64,000 nucleotides of DNA. Source: Devosia nitrariae. Lineage in GTDB: Bacteria > Pseudomonadota > Alphaproteobacteria > Rhizobiales > Devosiaceae. How positions within the stretch are numbered: the first letter of the stretch is position 1; the number at the start of each line of letters is the position of its first letter. The translations under genes were made by a program, and so were the position numbers. The DNA lies in NCBI RefSeq assembly GCF_030160115.1, contig NZ_BSNS01000004.1, positions 62,001-126,000 on the forward strand. The letters run 5' to 3'. Under the pieces are notes generated by a model. That model did not search any database. It saw only the letters and a list, made by a program, of their open reading frames with translations, and was not told where the DNA came from. Of the stretch, positions 50,681-59,286 are shown one piece after another.

Positions 50681-51886
50681 TCACACCGAGAACGCAAGTG
50701 CGATTAGGCGCTTGAGAACCAGCGCCATCGCGTAGATCAGCAGCACCAGCACAGTGATGTCGAAGCCCTGGAGCACTGACGCTTGGTGACGCGGCGCAGC
50801 AGCAATGATAATCTGGCGCGAGGCCAGCGCCGCCAACACGAGTCCCAGTGCAGCCGTTCCTGGCACTTTCAAATAGGCGAGGCGAGCGGGATCCGGTTGT
50901 TCCACCACGCTCACGATGACTCGGGCCAATCCCGCATCGAGCCGATCATCGATTTCCACCCTCGCCCTGCGTAAGTCCGGCGCCTCGCCCAGAGCACTCC
51001 TGTATGCCTCGATGATTGCCGGATCATAGGGATCGCCGGAGGAAAACGGCGCTAACGCCTTCAGGCTCTCCAATCTTGTCGGGTCCGTGCCCCTGATGAT
51101 GATGGGGCCCAGTCGCAGCATTGGTCCGGTGTCGATGGTCAGGCGCAGGGAGGCGGTCCTCGATTCCGGATCCGGGGTGAGGGTCCAGTCGGCAAGCCGC
51201 GCGTGCGGGTAGGATCCGCTGCGGACCGTGCGCAGAATTCGCCCGGTTATCGAGGAGACTTGCAGCTCTCCGGCTACGGCGCCGACGCTTTGCCCGGCCT
51301 GTTGATTTATTTCCGCCGCCAGCCGATCGAGACCGGGGCCGTTGAGTCCTGCAAACTGTATGGCGCCAATCCGGAAAACAGGGCCAGGCACGGGTACCAG
51401 CCCTACGACACTCGCACGCGCCGGCGTTCCTTGCGCGGCACCTGCCTCGTCCGTCAGCTCTACCCGTCCCGCCAAATGTCCGAACGTGCGAACCAATTCG
51501 CTCAGGCGCTCCCGCTCGATCTCGACGGCAGCATTCCATTGATCCGACCCAGGTTCACCCATTTCCCCGGCAGCATACAAAGCCGGGAGGTTGAGGCCCC
51601 CGAGGAGTGCCCGATCGAGCTCCTCATGCCCGGTGGGCTCAACGGTGACGAGGAGGTCTTCGGCACTGGCGGGCACTGCGAGAACGATCAGGAGACACAA
51701 GATCAGCGATCGCGCCGCAACGGCCAACGCCACCCCGCATTCTCGTCTGCCGACGCTCCTTAGGAACTTCAAGCAATTCGACCGGGTACGAACACTTGAG
51801 TGAAGCGAACACGAGCCGCCGTCCATTGCGGGGTCGGCCGGCTCGACCCGTTGTGATTGGACTATCTCTTTGGCGGGTGCTGTCAT
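50681..51886 (-). CDS. TamA-like POTRA-domain protein lacking the beta-barrel
   Basis: A protein of up to 401 residues. A secretion signal (about 55-76, AARSLILCLLIVLAVPASAE) precedes three POTRA-like repeats resembling TamA. Evident are VGLVPVPGPVFRIGAIQFAGL and LRLTIDTGPMLRLGPIIIRG, the P-G-P-x-x-R-I/L-G-x-I pattern seen at POTRA junctions. Instead of a 16-strand outer-membrane barrel, two hydrophobic helices end the protein (LGLVLAALASRQIIIAA and ITVLVLLIYAMALVL). It may anchor in the inner membrane and act as a periplasmic adaptor. The start is uncertain because the signal lies 45-plus residues in. It is antisense within the sugar locus. Confidence 0.7.
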   Translation of the reverse strand: MTAPAKEIVQSQRVEPADPAMDGGSCSLHSSVRTRSNCLKFLRSVGRRECGVALAVAARSLILCLLIVLAVPASAEDLLVTVEPTGHEELDRALLGGLNLPALYAAGEMGEPGSDQWNAAVEIERERLSELVRTFGHLAGRVELTDEAGAAQGTPARASVVGLVPVPGPVFRIGAIQFAGLNGPGLDRLAAEINQQAGQSVGAVAGELQVSSITGRILRTVRSGSYPHARLADWTLTPDPESRTASLRLTIDTGPMLRLGPIIIRGTDPTRLESLKALAPFSSGDPYDPAIIEAYRSALGEAPDLRRARVEIDDRLDAGLARVIVSVVEQPDPARLAYLKVPGTAALGLVLAALASRQIIIAAAPRHQASVLQGFDITVLVLLIYAMALVLKRLIALAFSV

Positions 51887-51986
51887 GACTTACAAAAATA
51901 CGGGACCGAGAATACCATACTACAAATGAGGGTTGTCCCTGTCAGTTCTGCGCATGGACAATAGCCTTCCTTGGGGAACGGCCTTG

Positions 51987-53045
51987 ATGAATGCGCCAGC
52001 TGCTGTGCCTGTCGATGTCTCCACTTCGGTGCCGGCAGAGGTCTGGGACCTGGTCTATCGGTTAGATTCACACGCCTTGCCTACCCAGTCGCCGCGTTGG
52101 GCGCGCGCAATTACCGCGTCGGGCGGCTATTACGACGTAAGCCGTCTCTATGCGTTCGCAGATGGCCGCCGCGCCATTCTGCCGCTGTTCGAAGGCGCGG
52201 GGGGGCCAAGGAAACTTCGATCCCGCTTGTCGCCGCCTAGTGCGTGGGGCTTTGGCGGGCTCATTGCATCGGACCCGTTGGGCGTTGCCCACCTCTCGGC
52301 CATCCTCGACGACGTCATTGACAACACGACATTCAGGGTCCATGTCCGCCCCAATCCACTAGAGGCGGGCCTGTGGAAGGCTGCAGCAGGGGGGCGCTGG
52401 ATTGCGGTGCCGCGCCTTGCTCACGTCCTCGACCTTCGGCCCGGCTTTGATAAGATCTGGGCGGGATTCCGGTCGAGCACAAGGGGTCAAATCCGAAAGG
52501 CGGAACGCGCCGGGCTGGACGTGAAGAGCGGTTGCGAACCATCTCTGGTCGAGGCGTTCCACGGCCTGCTGATGCGTTCGGTCGATCGTTGGGCTCGGCG
52601 ACAGCACGAGCCGCTCGCCCTGGCGCGGTGGCGAGCGAGGGGACGCGACCCGATCGACAAGTTCAACACCATTGCCAAGGCGCTGGGACCGGCATGCCAG
52701 TTCCGGGTTGCATACCATAACGGCGAACCGGCGGCGGCCATCCTGGTGCTTCAGGAACGGAACGCCCACTACACGAGGGGCGCCATGGATGAGAGGCTGG
52801 CCGCGCCCACTTCGGCGAACTATTTGCTGCATAGGCTGGCGATCGAGGCCGCTTGCAACGCCGGGTGCGCCACTTACCACATGGGAGAAACTACGGCAGG
52901 GGGGACGCTGGCCCGATTCAAGGAACAGTTCGGGGCGGTGGCGACGCCTTATGCCGAGTATGCGTTCGAAAGACTCCCGCTGTACTGGCTGAAGGATCGC
53001 GCGCGGACGACTGTGAAGCGAATGATCGGGTTTCGGGATGCTTGA
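51987..53045 (+). CDS. FemAB/GNAT-like acyltransferase (paralogue 2)
   Basis: A 352-residue paralogue of the protein at 43060-44145. Shared blocks include the RSSTRGQIRKAERAGLDV segment, ARWRARGRDPIDKFNTIAKA, and HMGETTAGGTLARFKEQFGA. ATG 51987 is chosen: GGGGA is 9 nt upstream and the N terminus then has the same length as the paralogue; ATG 51954 is the alternative. It overlaps the GH16 gene by 8 nt. Probably acylates or aminoacylates a sugar of the polymer. Confidence 0.85.
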   Translation: MNAPAAVPVDVSTSVPAEVWDLVYRLDSHALPTQSPRWARAITASGGYYDVSRLYAFADGRRAILPLFEGAGGPRKLRSRLSPPSAWGFGGLIASDPLGVAHLSAILDDVIDNTTFRVHVRPNPLEAGLWKAAAGGRWIAVPRLAHVLDLRPGFDKIWAGFRSSTRGQIRKAERAGLDVKSGCEPSLVEAFHGLLMRSVDRWARRQHEPLALARWRARGRDPIDKFNTIAKALGPACQFRVAYHNGEPAAAILVLQERNAHYTRGAMDERLAAPTSANYLLHRLAIEAACNAGCATYHMGETTAGGTLARFKEQFGAVATPYAEYAFERLPLYWLKDRARTTVKRMIGFRDA

Positions 53046-53874
53046 AAGGCCCTTGCTCGCCATTGCCATTGTACTCGGCGGCACCGCTCTTTCCGATGTG
53101 TACGCCAGCAGCGATGGGCCCCTGAGGCAGGGGGGCCGGTGGACCCGAGTTTTTACCGACGAGTTCGACTCGGAGGCGCTGGATCGGACGAAATGGGTCA
53201 CCTGCTATTGGTGGGGCGAGAGTGGCTGCACCAATCTCGGGAACAGCGAACTGCAGTGGTACGTACCGGAAAATGTCGCGATAGCAGGCGGGCAATTGCA
53301 GCTGACTGCCAAGCCTGCGGATGTGATCGGTCACGACGGCCTTAGGTTCGGCTACACCTCAGGTATGGTCACCAGCGGCCGTTACGACAGAGGGGACCAA
53401 CGGGCCGATCGCTTCAGTTTTACCTACGGGTACGTCGAGGTCCGCGCCAGGGTGCCGGCCGGCCAGGGGCTGTGGTCAGCCATATGGTTGCTCCCGTCCG
53501 ACCACACGTCGAAACCGGAGATAGACGTGATGGAGGTTCTGGGGCACCAGCCGGGGGTCCTCGAACTCCACTACCACTACCAGAACGAGGCGGGGGAGCG
53601 TCGTAGTGCCGGCCACGAGGTCGAAACGCCCGACCTCTCCCGCGACTGGCACGTCTATGGAATGGAGTGGAGCCCTGAGAGTATCGTCTGGTATTTGGAT
53701 GGCCAGCCCGTGTGGCGTTACACCGATACCCGCACCATCTCCCACCAGCCGATGTACCTGCTCATGAACCTTGCCGTCGGCGGCGATTGGCCCGGAGCAC
53801 CCGACGCGACCACTCCGTTTCCTGCACTTTACCTCATCGACTATGTGAGGATTTGGCAGCGGGAACAATCATGA
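53038..53874 (+). CDS. GH16-family endoglucanase-like glycosidase
   Basis: A 278-residue family 16 glycoside hydrolase. The N-terminal hydrophobic segment (LLAIAIVLGGTALSDVYASS) suggests secretion. The catalytic motif EIDVME is at residues 161-166 (nucleophile E161, acid/base E166). Other hallmarks: TDEFDSEALDRTKWV, ELQWYVPENV, GYVEVRARVPAGQGLWSAIW. GH16 enzymes cleave beta-glucans, galactans or related polymers. In this cluster it would trim or process the exported polysaccharide. Overlaps both neighbours (8 nt and ATGA). Confidence 0.93.
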   Translation: MLERPLLAIAIVLGGTALSDVYASSDGPLRQGGRWTRVFTDEFDSEALDRTKWVTCYWWGESGCTNLGNSELQWYVPENVAIAGGQLQLTAKPADVIGHDGLRFGYTSGMVTSGRYDRGDQRADRFSFTYGYVEVRARVPAGQGLWSAIWLLPSDHTSKPEIDVMEVLGHQPGVLELHYHYQNEAGERRSAGHEVETPDLSRDWHVYGMEWSPESIVWYLDGQPVWRYTDTRTISHQPMYLLMNLAVGGDWPGAPDATTPFPALYLIDYVRIWQREQS

Positions 53875-56303
53875 TCGGGCGCGCCGCCGACGCCGGGACG
53901 GGCTGGGCAAGGTGGCGTTGGCCGATACGCAGGTTCTGGGCAACCACCAATGACGGCACCGCATCGCCGCTGACGTTCAACGGCTACGCTCTGATCGCCA
54001 GCACTGTAGCGACCTCCGCATTCGGAGTGGTCTTCTGGGTGCTCGCCGCCCGCCTCTATCCTGCCGAGCAAGTGGGTCTTGGGGCCGTGATGATCTCCAG
54101 CATGGTCACCCTCGGCAGCTTTGCACAGCTCAATTTCCCCAACATGCTCAATCGCTTCGTCCCCGCAGCCGGCACGCAGGCCCGAGGCCTGATCCTTGCC
54201 GCCTACGGGGTGGCAACAGCGACGGCCTTACTCCTCTCCACCGGATTCCTTCTTGTGGTCGATCAGCTGGTACCGCGCATGGCTTTCCTGCCCGCCGATC
54301 CCCTACTCGCCGCGGGCTTTGTCGCCGCGGTTTCGGTTTGGACGATATTCGCGCTGCAGGACAGCGCCCTCGCCTCGCTGCGCCAAGCCATTTGGGTGCC
54401 GATCGAGAACACGGTGTATGCGCTTGCCAAGATCGTCCTGCTGGTCCTGCTGGCCGGTGCGGCGACTGGAAACATAGCGCTTTTTGCAGCCTGGACGGCG
54501 CCGCTCATATTCGTCGCCGCCGCGATCAACCTGCTGATCTTCGGCCGGCTGCTGCGCAAGCCCCGCTTCCAGGCTGCACCCGAAACCCGCTTTGATCCGC
54601 GCACCGCGGCACGCTATTTCGGCTGGGACTATATCGGCGGCCTTGCGCTTACGGCAGCCATGGGGATCGCCCCGGTGCTGGTTTTGAGCCAGGCCGGGGC
54701 AGAAGCGAGCGCCAACTACCACCTGGCATGGACCTTCACCTATTCACTCTACCTGATCGGCCGGTCGATGGGGATTTCCCTGCTCGCCGAAAGCGCCACG
54801 ACCCCGGCCCGCATGCCCTCGTTGGTGGCCGACGCAGTCGTCCACACCATGCTGCCCTTGGCGGCCGCAGCGCTCGTCGTCGCGACTGCCGCACCATTGC
54901 TGATGTCGCTGTTCGGTCCAAGCTATGCGCGCGAAGGTGCAACGCTGCTCAGTGTGTTGGCGGTTTCCAGCATCCCCTGGGGCCTGGTGACCATCTTCCT
55001 GGCCGTCGCCCGGGTGCGCGGCTGGTTGCGGGCGATTGCCGGCACACAGATTGCAACGCTCGTGCTGGTACTCAGCATCGGCGTACTGTTGCTGCCGAAG
55101 CTGGGCGTGCTCGGAATCGGCGTCGCCTGGCTCGCGGCGCACACAGCTGTCCTCTTCGGAATTGCTGCCATCGCCGTGTTGCGAGGAGGCCCGGACCGGC
55201 TGACCGATGGGTTGCTGCGACTGGCTTCGTCCGTCGCGCGCCTGAGGAACACGCTCCTGCAACCAGCCACGCTGCGCCAGGACCAGCCCGCGCTTGCCTC
55301 GGCGATCGAAGGGGCGCTTCAGGACATCGGACACACCGATCAGGCGCTGCGATCGGGTGCAGCACTGCATTCGCTGAGCGACAGTATGGTGTTCTTCCTC
55401 AAGCCTGCCCCGGGGGGCGGCCCAGTCCCACGGGCCGTGGTGAAATGCGCAACCAGTTCGCAGGGGATCACATCATTGGAACGCGGTCGGGTGTGGCAAG
55501 AGCGCCTGCGGGAAGATCCGAGGCTGGAGGAAAGTCGATCCGTCATTCCGCGCATCCTCGCTCACCGAAAGCTCTCGGGAGCGGTGGCGCTGATCGAGGA
55601 AGCTTTGCCCGGAGACGACGGCCGTCTCGTGCTGGCGAGAGCGGGCCAGCGCCCAGGCGCACTGGACGCAGCGGCGCGTGCCATAAACTCCGTACATCGT
55701 CGAACCGGCAAGTCGTCGGTTGTCGATGAGGCGTGGATCGCCGAGTGGATCGAGCGCCCGGTGCAGTACGTGCAACGGCAGAGCAGGCAGGCCTGGCACC
55801 TGGACGCGTGGCAGTCGTTTGTCCGCGAGCAGCGAGCATACTGGCTCTCCCGGCAGGTATACCTCGGCATCACCCACGGAGATTTCAGCCCGGGCAATAT
55901 CCTTTTTGTCGAGGAGCCGGGGCAGTCGGGTGTCCCGGGGATTCGGCTGGCGGGCTTGCTCGACTGGACCGAGGCCCGCCCTGATGGCCCGGCCGGTTTC
56001 GACGTCTGCCACCTTGCGCTCACCACCAGGATGCTGGTGGCGGGAGAGGAACTGGGGCAGGTCGTTCGGACCGCAATGGAGCAGGCGCGCCGGGAGGACC
56101 TTCCCCTGCCCAATGATCTTGACGGCGACGACGCCGAATGGCTTAGCCAGTCCGCGGCCACTAGGGCAATGGTGGGGCTGGTCTGGCTCCACCACCTGCT
56201 GGCCAATATCCGGAAGGCAGAACAATACTCCGCTAACCCCCTTTGGACAGCGACGAACGTGAACTGGGTTCTGCGTTCGTTTTCGAGGAACCGGCGGCAT
56301 TGA
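53871..56303 (+). CDS. Flippase fused to an APH-type phosphotransferase domain
   Basis: An 810-residue protein. Residues about 35-440 form a MATE/Wzx-like (MVF) flippase with about 12-14 helices (LTFNGYALIASTVATSAFG, ANYHLAWTFTYSLYLIGRS). Residues about 490-810 carry an aminoglycoside-phosphotransferase/choline-kinase fold with H669-G-D671-F-S-P-G-N676 (catalytic loop) and LLDWTEA as the metal motif. Start ATG 53871 (ATGA with GH16). Joining a lipid-linked oligosaccharide flippase to a kinase would couple phosphorylation of the carrier or sugar with export. I know no such described fusion; the substrate is unknown. Confidence 0.88.
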   Translation: MIGRAADAGTGWARWRWPIRRFWATTNDGTASPLTFNGYALIASTVATSAFGVVFWVLAARLYPAEQVGLGAVMISSMVTLGSFAQLNFPNMLNRFVPAAGTQARGLILAAYGVATATALLLSTGFLLVVDQLVPRMAFLPADPLLAAGFVAAVSVWTIFALQDSALASLRQAIWVPIENTVYALAKIVLLVLLAGAATGNIALFAAWTAPLIFVAAAINLLIFGRLLRKPRFQAAPETRFDPRTAARYFGWDYIGGLALTAAMGIAPVLVLSQAGAEASANYHLAWTFTYSLYLIGRSMGISLLAESATTPARMPSLVADAVVHTMLPLAAAALVVATAAPLLMSLFGPSYAREGATLLSVLAVSSIPWGLVTIFLAVARVRGWLRAIAGTQIATLVLVLSIGVLLLPKLGVLGIGVAWLAAHTAVLFGIAAIAVLRGGPDRLTDGLLRLASSVARLRNTLLQPATLRQDQPALASAIEGALQDIGHTDQALRSGAALHSLSDSMVFFLKPAPGGGPVPRAVVKCATSSQGITSLERGRVWQERLREDPRLEESRSVIPRILAHRKLSGAVALIEEALPGDDGRLVLARAGQRPGALDAAARAINSVHRRTGKSSVVDEAWIAEWIERPVQYVQRQSRQAWHLDAWQSFVREQRAYWLSRQVYLGITHGDFSPGNILFVEEPGQSGVPGIRLAGLLDWTEARPDGPAGFDVCHLALTTRMLVAGEELGQVVRTAMEQARREDLPLPNDLDGDDAEWLSQSAATRAMVGLVWLHHLLANIRKAEQYSANPLWTATNVNWVLRSFSRNRRH

Positions 56304-58132
56304 GCGACACCACCACCGCCGCACAGCGCACCAGTTTGCCGGTTGCAGCGCCGATGACGCTCCTTATCGCGGGACTGACCCTGTGGGCTGCGGGACTGCG
56401 CGACATAGAGCCCGCCGCGATGAACGACCTGGGGTTGGCGTCGGTCCTGACCTGGCGCATCTGGGCAGCAGGCGCGCTACTCACCATCGGCTTCTGCCTC
56501 AGCCTGCGCACAGCGAGCGTCGGAACCTCGCTTCCCTACCTGCAACTGGTGGGCCTGACGGTAGTCCTGCATGGCACGCCTGCCATCGCCTACGAAACGC
56601 TGCGGTATTCCTGGGCCTGGAAACACATAGGAATCGTCGACTTTATCCAGAGGCACGGCAGTCCCGATCCCGAAGCCGCGTTCCTTGCCGTCTACCACAA
56701 CTGGCCCGGCTTCTTCCTCGCCGCCGCTTGGTTGAGCGATCTGTTCGCACTGACGCCGTTGGCACTTGCTGGGCTCGCCCGCTTCTTTCCCCTCGTCCTC
56801 AACCTGGCGTACTTGATCGTGGTGCCGCAGATCCTGCGCAGATTTACCACCCATGCGCGACTGGTGTGGACGGCGACCTGCCTGTTCCTCCTGGGCAACT
56901 GGATCGGCCAGGATTACTTCTCGCCACAGGGCAGCGCATATTTGATGTACCTGGGGGTGCTCGCTCTCTGTCTAGGTCCGCTGGCCCCGACACCCGGGAC
57001 TCGCTCTTCATGGATTAGTCCCTCGCCGGCCCTGGCGCGATATCGCAGCATCGTCAGCCGCGGCCTCCCCTCCGTCGACGGCACACACAGGTGGGGGCGG
57101 ATTGTGGCCTCGGCAACCGCGTTGGCACTCATACTCGCCGTGGTGGTCACCCACCAGCTGACGCCGCTGCTTCTCATCTGCGCTCTTGCAGGCCTGTGGG
57201 CAATCGGCAGGCTCACCATCGGGTACTTCCTGTTTGCAGTGGTTGCCGAGCTGCTTTGGTTGTTCTACTTCGCCGACCCCTATGTCTCGCTCGCCATTGG
57301 CGAGGTGGTCGCCGAGTTCGGCAGCGTCGGTGCCGAGGCGCTGGGCAAAATGGTGAGCCTCGACACCGTGAGCCCTGGCCAGCGCTGGGTCTCGATCGCC
57401 TCCCGTACACTCACCGGGACCATCGTGGTGATGGCATTTGCAGGATTTGTCCGGCGCCTGCTCGAGGGCTTTCGTGACGGACCCGCCGTCGTCCTGGCAC
57501 TTGCTCCCGCGCCACTGCTCCTTGCCACGTCCTATGGGGGCGAGGTCCTGTTCCGGTTGTACTTCTACGCCCTGCCCTTCCTCGCATATTTTGCTGCGGC
57601 GCTGTTCTTTCCATCTCAGACCAGCAGTCGACCGCCGAACACCCTGGTGCTGTTGTGCCCGGTGATCCTTGCGCTGATGCTGGGCTTCGTCCTGGCCAAC
57701 AATGGGAAGGACCGTCAGTACTGGTTCAGCAAGGCCGAAGTTGCCGCCGCGGCATGGCTGTACGAACACGCGGAGGCGGGCTCGTTGCTCATCGAAGGGT
57801 CGCGGAACTATCCATCACAGTTCCGCAACTACGAGAACTTTGTCTACGTGCCCCTGAGCGAGGAAGCGCCCGACGTGCGCGAGAAGATTCTAGAGCAGCC
57901 CGAGGAAGTCCTGGGGCGGTGGCTCTCCGGTTATGAGCACGGCTATGTGATGATCACGCGCAGCCAGAAGGCCGGTGTCGACGATCTGGGGATCATGCCG
58001 ACAGGCGCATTGGACAAGATCGAACAAGCGCTGACGGCCTCGCCGTCGTTCCGCCTGATCCACGCGACTTCGGACGCGCGGATATTCGTACTCCGCACCA
58101 CAACGGCAATGACCGGGAGCGGCGAGAATTAG
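56300..58132 (+). CDS. Polytopic membrane protein, glycosyltransferase-like
   Basis: A 610-residue protein with about 12 helices. The layout (periplasmic loop with VYHNWPGFFLAAAWL, NWIGQDYFSPQGSAYLMY) resembles membrane-embedded GT-C or oligosaccharide-modifying proteins. A soluble C terminus (about 470-610, EGSRNYPSQFRNYENFVYV) follows the membrane part. A TTG start overlaps the flippase stop (TTGA) and is preferred; ATG 56354 and TTG 56243 are alternatives. Last gene of the plus operon. The exact function is open. Confidence 0.75.
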   Translation: MSDTTTAAQRTSLPVAAPMTLLIAGLTLWAAGLRDIEPAAMNDLGLASVLTWRIWAAGALLTIGFCLSLRTASVGTSLPYLQLVGLTVVLHGTPAIAYETLRYSWAWKHIGIVDFIQRHGSPDPEAAFLAVYHNWPGFFLAAAWLSDLFALTPLALAGLARFFPLVLNLAYLIVVPQILRRFTTHARLVWTATCLFLLGNWIGQDYFSPQGSAYLMYLGVLALCLGPLAPTPGTRSSWISPSPALARYRSIVSRGLPSVDGTHRWGRIVASATALALILAVVVTHQLTPLLLICALAGLWAIGRLTIGYFLFAVVAELLWLFYFADPYVSLAIGEVVAEFGSVGAEALGKMVSLDTVSPGQRWVSIASRTLTGTIVVMAFAGFVRRLLEGFRDGPAVVLALAPAPLLLATSYGGEVLFRLYFYALPFLAYFAAALFFPSQTSSRPPNTLVLLCPVILALMLGFVLANNGKDRQYWFSKAEVAAAAWLYEHAEAGSLLIEGSRNYPSQFRNYENFVYVPLSEEAPDVREKILEQPEEVLGRWLSGYEHGYVMITRSQKAGVDDLGIMPTGALDKIEQALTASPSFRLIHATSDARIFVLRTTTAMTGSGEN

Positions 58133-58427
58133 CCGGGTCCGGGCGTTCATGATGAACAACAGGTGCACACAGCCCGGGCTTGACCTGACGCATTGTGGTC
58201 CGGGGAGTCCCGTCACCGTTGATGTGGCCGAGGCGACTGTACGACGCCGCACTAGGTGGATCCGATCGCTGACGACATCAAGCTGAACTACCCCGACCCT
58301 GAGCACCTTCAGCCGATCCGACTACTTGCAACACCTGCCAAGTAGCCCTCCCCGATCGCCTGCAGTCTTGACAGGGAACATGAAGGACCCACTAGTTCGC
58401 TCCTTCACCTTCGCAGGATCGCCGAGT

Positions 58428-59039
58428 ATGGACCCCTTCACCCTCGTCACCTTCACCATCGCCTATGCCATTGCCGTACTGGTGCCGGGGCCGGGTGTCG
58501 CGGCGGTTGTGGCGCGGGCGCTGGGCGGCGGGTTCAAGGGTGCATTCCCCATGGTGCTGGGAATCCTCGCCGGAGACCTCGTCTACTTCGTCTTCGTGGT
58601 CTTTGGCCTGGCTGCCATCGCCACCCATTTCGGCCCCGTCTTCACCGTGATCCGCTGGGTGGGCGCCGCTTACCTCCTCTATATCGCCTGGCAGTTCTGG
58701 ACGGCCCGGCCGGGCTCGGAACGCCTGAAGCCCAAGAGCGACAGCGGCTGGAAGACCTTCCTTGCCGGTCTCTCGCTGACCCTGGGCAACCCCAAGACCA
58801 TCATCTTCTACCTCGCCATCCTGCCGACGGTCATTCCGCTCGACCGGATGAACCCGGTGGCCTTCGCCGAACTGACCGCGATCGTGGTGGTCGTCCTCCT
58901 CGCCATCGGCTGCGGCTATGCCTGGCTTGCCTCCACCGCCCGCGACATGCTCAAGAGCCCCCGCGCGCTCGGGCGCCTCAACAAGACCGCCGGCGTCATG
59001 ATGGCGACCGCCGCCGGCCTCGTCGCGTGGCAGCACTAG
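58428..59039 (+). CDS. LysE/RhtB-family amino-acid exporter
   Basis: A 203-residue translocator of the LysE type with six helices. The motif VLVPGPGVAAVVARALGGGFKG (about residues 17-38) is diagnostic, and NPKTIIFYLAILPTVI in the second half is the second hallmark. It exports an amino acid or analogue. ATG 58428 is chosen as the family N terminus (MDPFTLVTF); the frame extends upstream. About 295 bp before it (58133-58427) contain no recognisable gene. Confidence 0.9.
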   Translation: MDPFTLVTFTIAYAIAVLVPGPGVAAVVARALGGGFKGAFPMVLGILAGDLVYFVFVVFGLAAIATHFGPVFTVIRWVGAAYLLYIAWQFWTARPGSERLKPKSDSGWKTFLAGLSLTLGNPKTIIFYLAILPTVIPLDRMNPVAFAELTAIVVVVLLAIGCGYAWLASTARDMLKSPRALGRLNKTAGVMMATAAGLVAWQH

Positions 59040-59126
59040 GCATAAGGACGCGGGAAAAGTTGACCTGGTGAAACGCGCGCCCTGCCCCTTTGCGCGTCGG
59101 CCGCATCCTGCTATTGAGGCGGCGGC

Positions 59127-59202
59127 GGGCCCATAGCTCAATGGTTAGAGCCGACCGCTCATAACGGTCTGGTTCCAGGTTCGAGTCCTGGTGGGCCCAC
59201 CA
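59127..59202 (+). tRNA. tRNA with CAU anticodon (Ile2 or Met)
   Basis: A 76-nt cloverleaf: acceptor GGGCCCA pairs with TGGGCCC (59192-59198), discriminator A, CCA 59200-59202. The D arm is TAGCTCAATGGTTAGAGC, the anticodon stem is GACCG/CGGTC with loop CTCATAA giving CAU, and the T arm is CCAGG-TTCGAGT-CCTGG. A CAU anticodon with a GGGCCCA acceptor fits tRNA-Ile2 (lysidine-modified) as well as tRNA-Met. The CCA is encoded. It marks the left edge of a probable genomic island. Confidence 0.95.
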
Positions 59203-59261
59203 AGAAATCCCCAGTCTCTGCAATGGTTTAGGAAAACACCGCTGCGGGGACTTTTTCTTAG

Positions 59262-59283
59262 GGGGACAGAAACGGGGACAGAA
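59262..59283 (+). repeat. Short direct repeat at island edge
   Basis: GGGGACAGAA occurs at 59262-59271 and again at 59274-59283, just after the tRNA. A related GGGGAC lies at about 59246. The second copy is followed within 4 nt by the ATG of the first island gene, so it doubles as a ribosome site. Possibly a recombination or integration remnant. Confidence 0.5.
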
Positions 59284-59286
59284 TGA

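Noticed and set aside
45936..58132. Possible CRISPR or tandem repeats in the polysaccharide locus
   Set aside because: No regularly spaced identical direct repeats were seen; the only repeats are protein-level Sel1 units.
58133..58427. Possible gene remnant (peptide like DDIKLNYPDPEHL) before the LysE gene
   Set aside because: Too short, with no start, ribosome site or homologue I can recognise.
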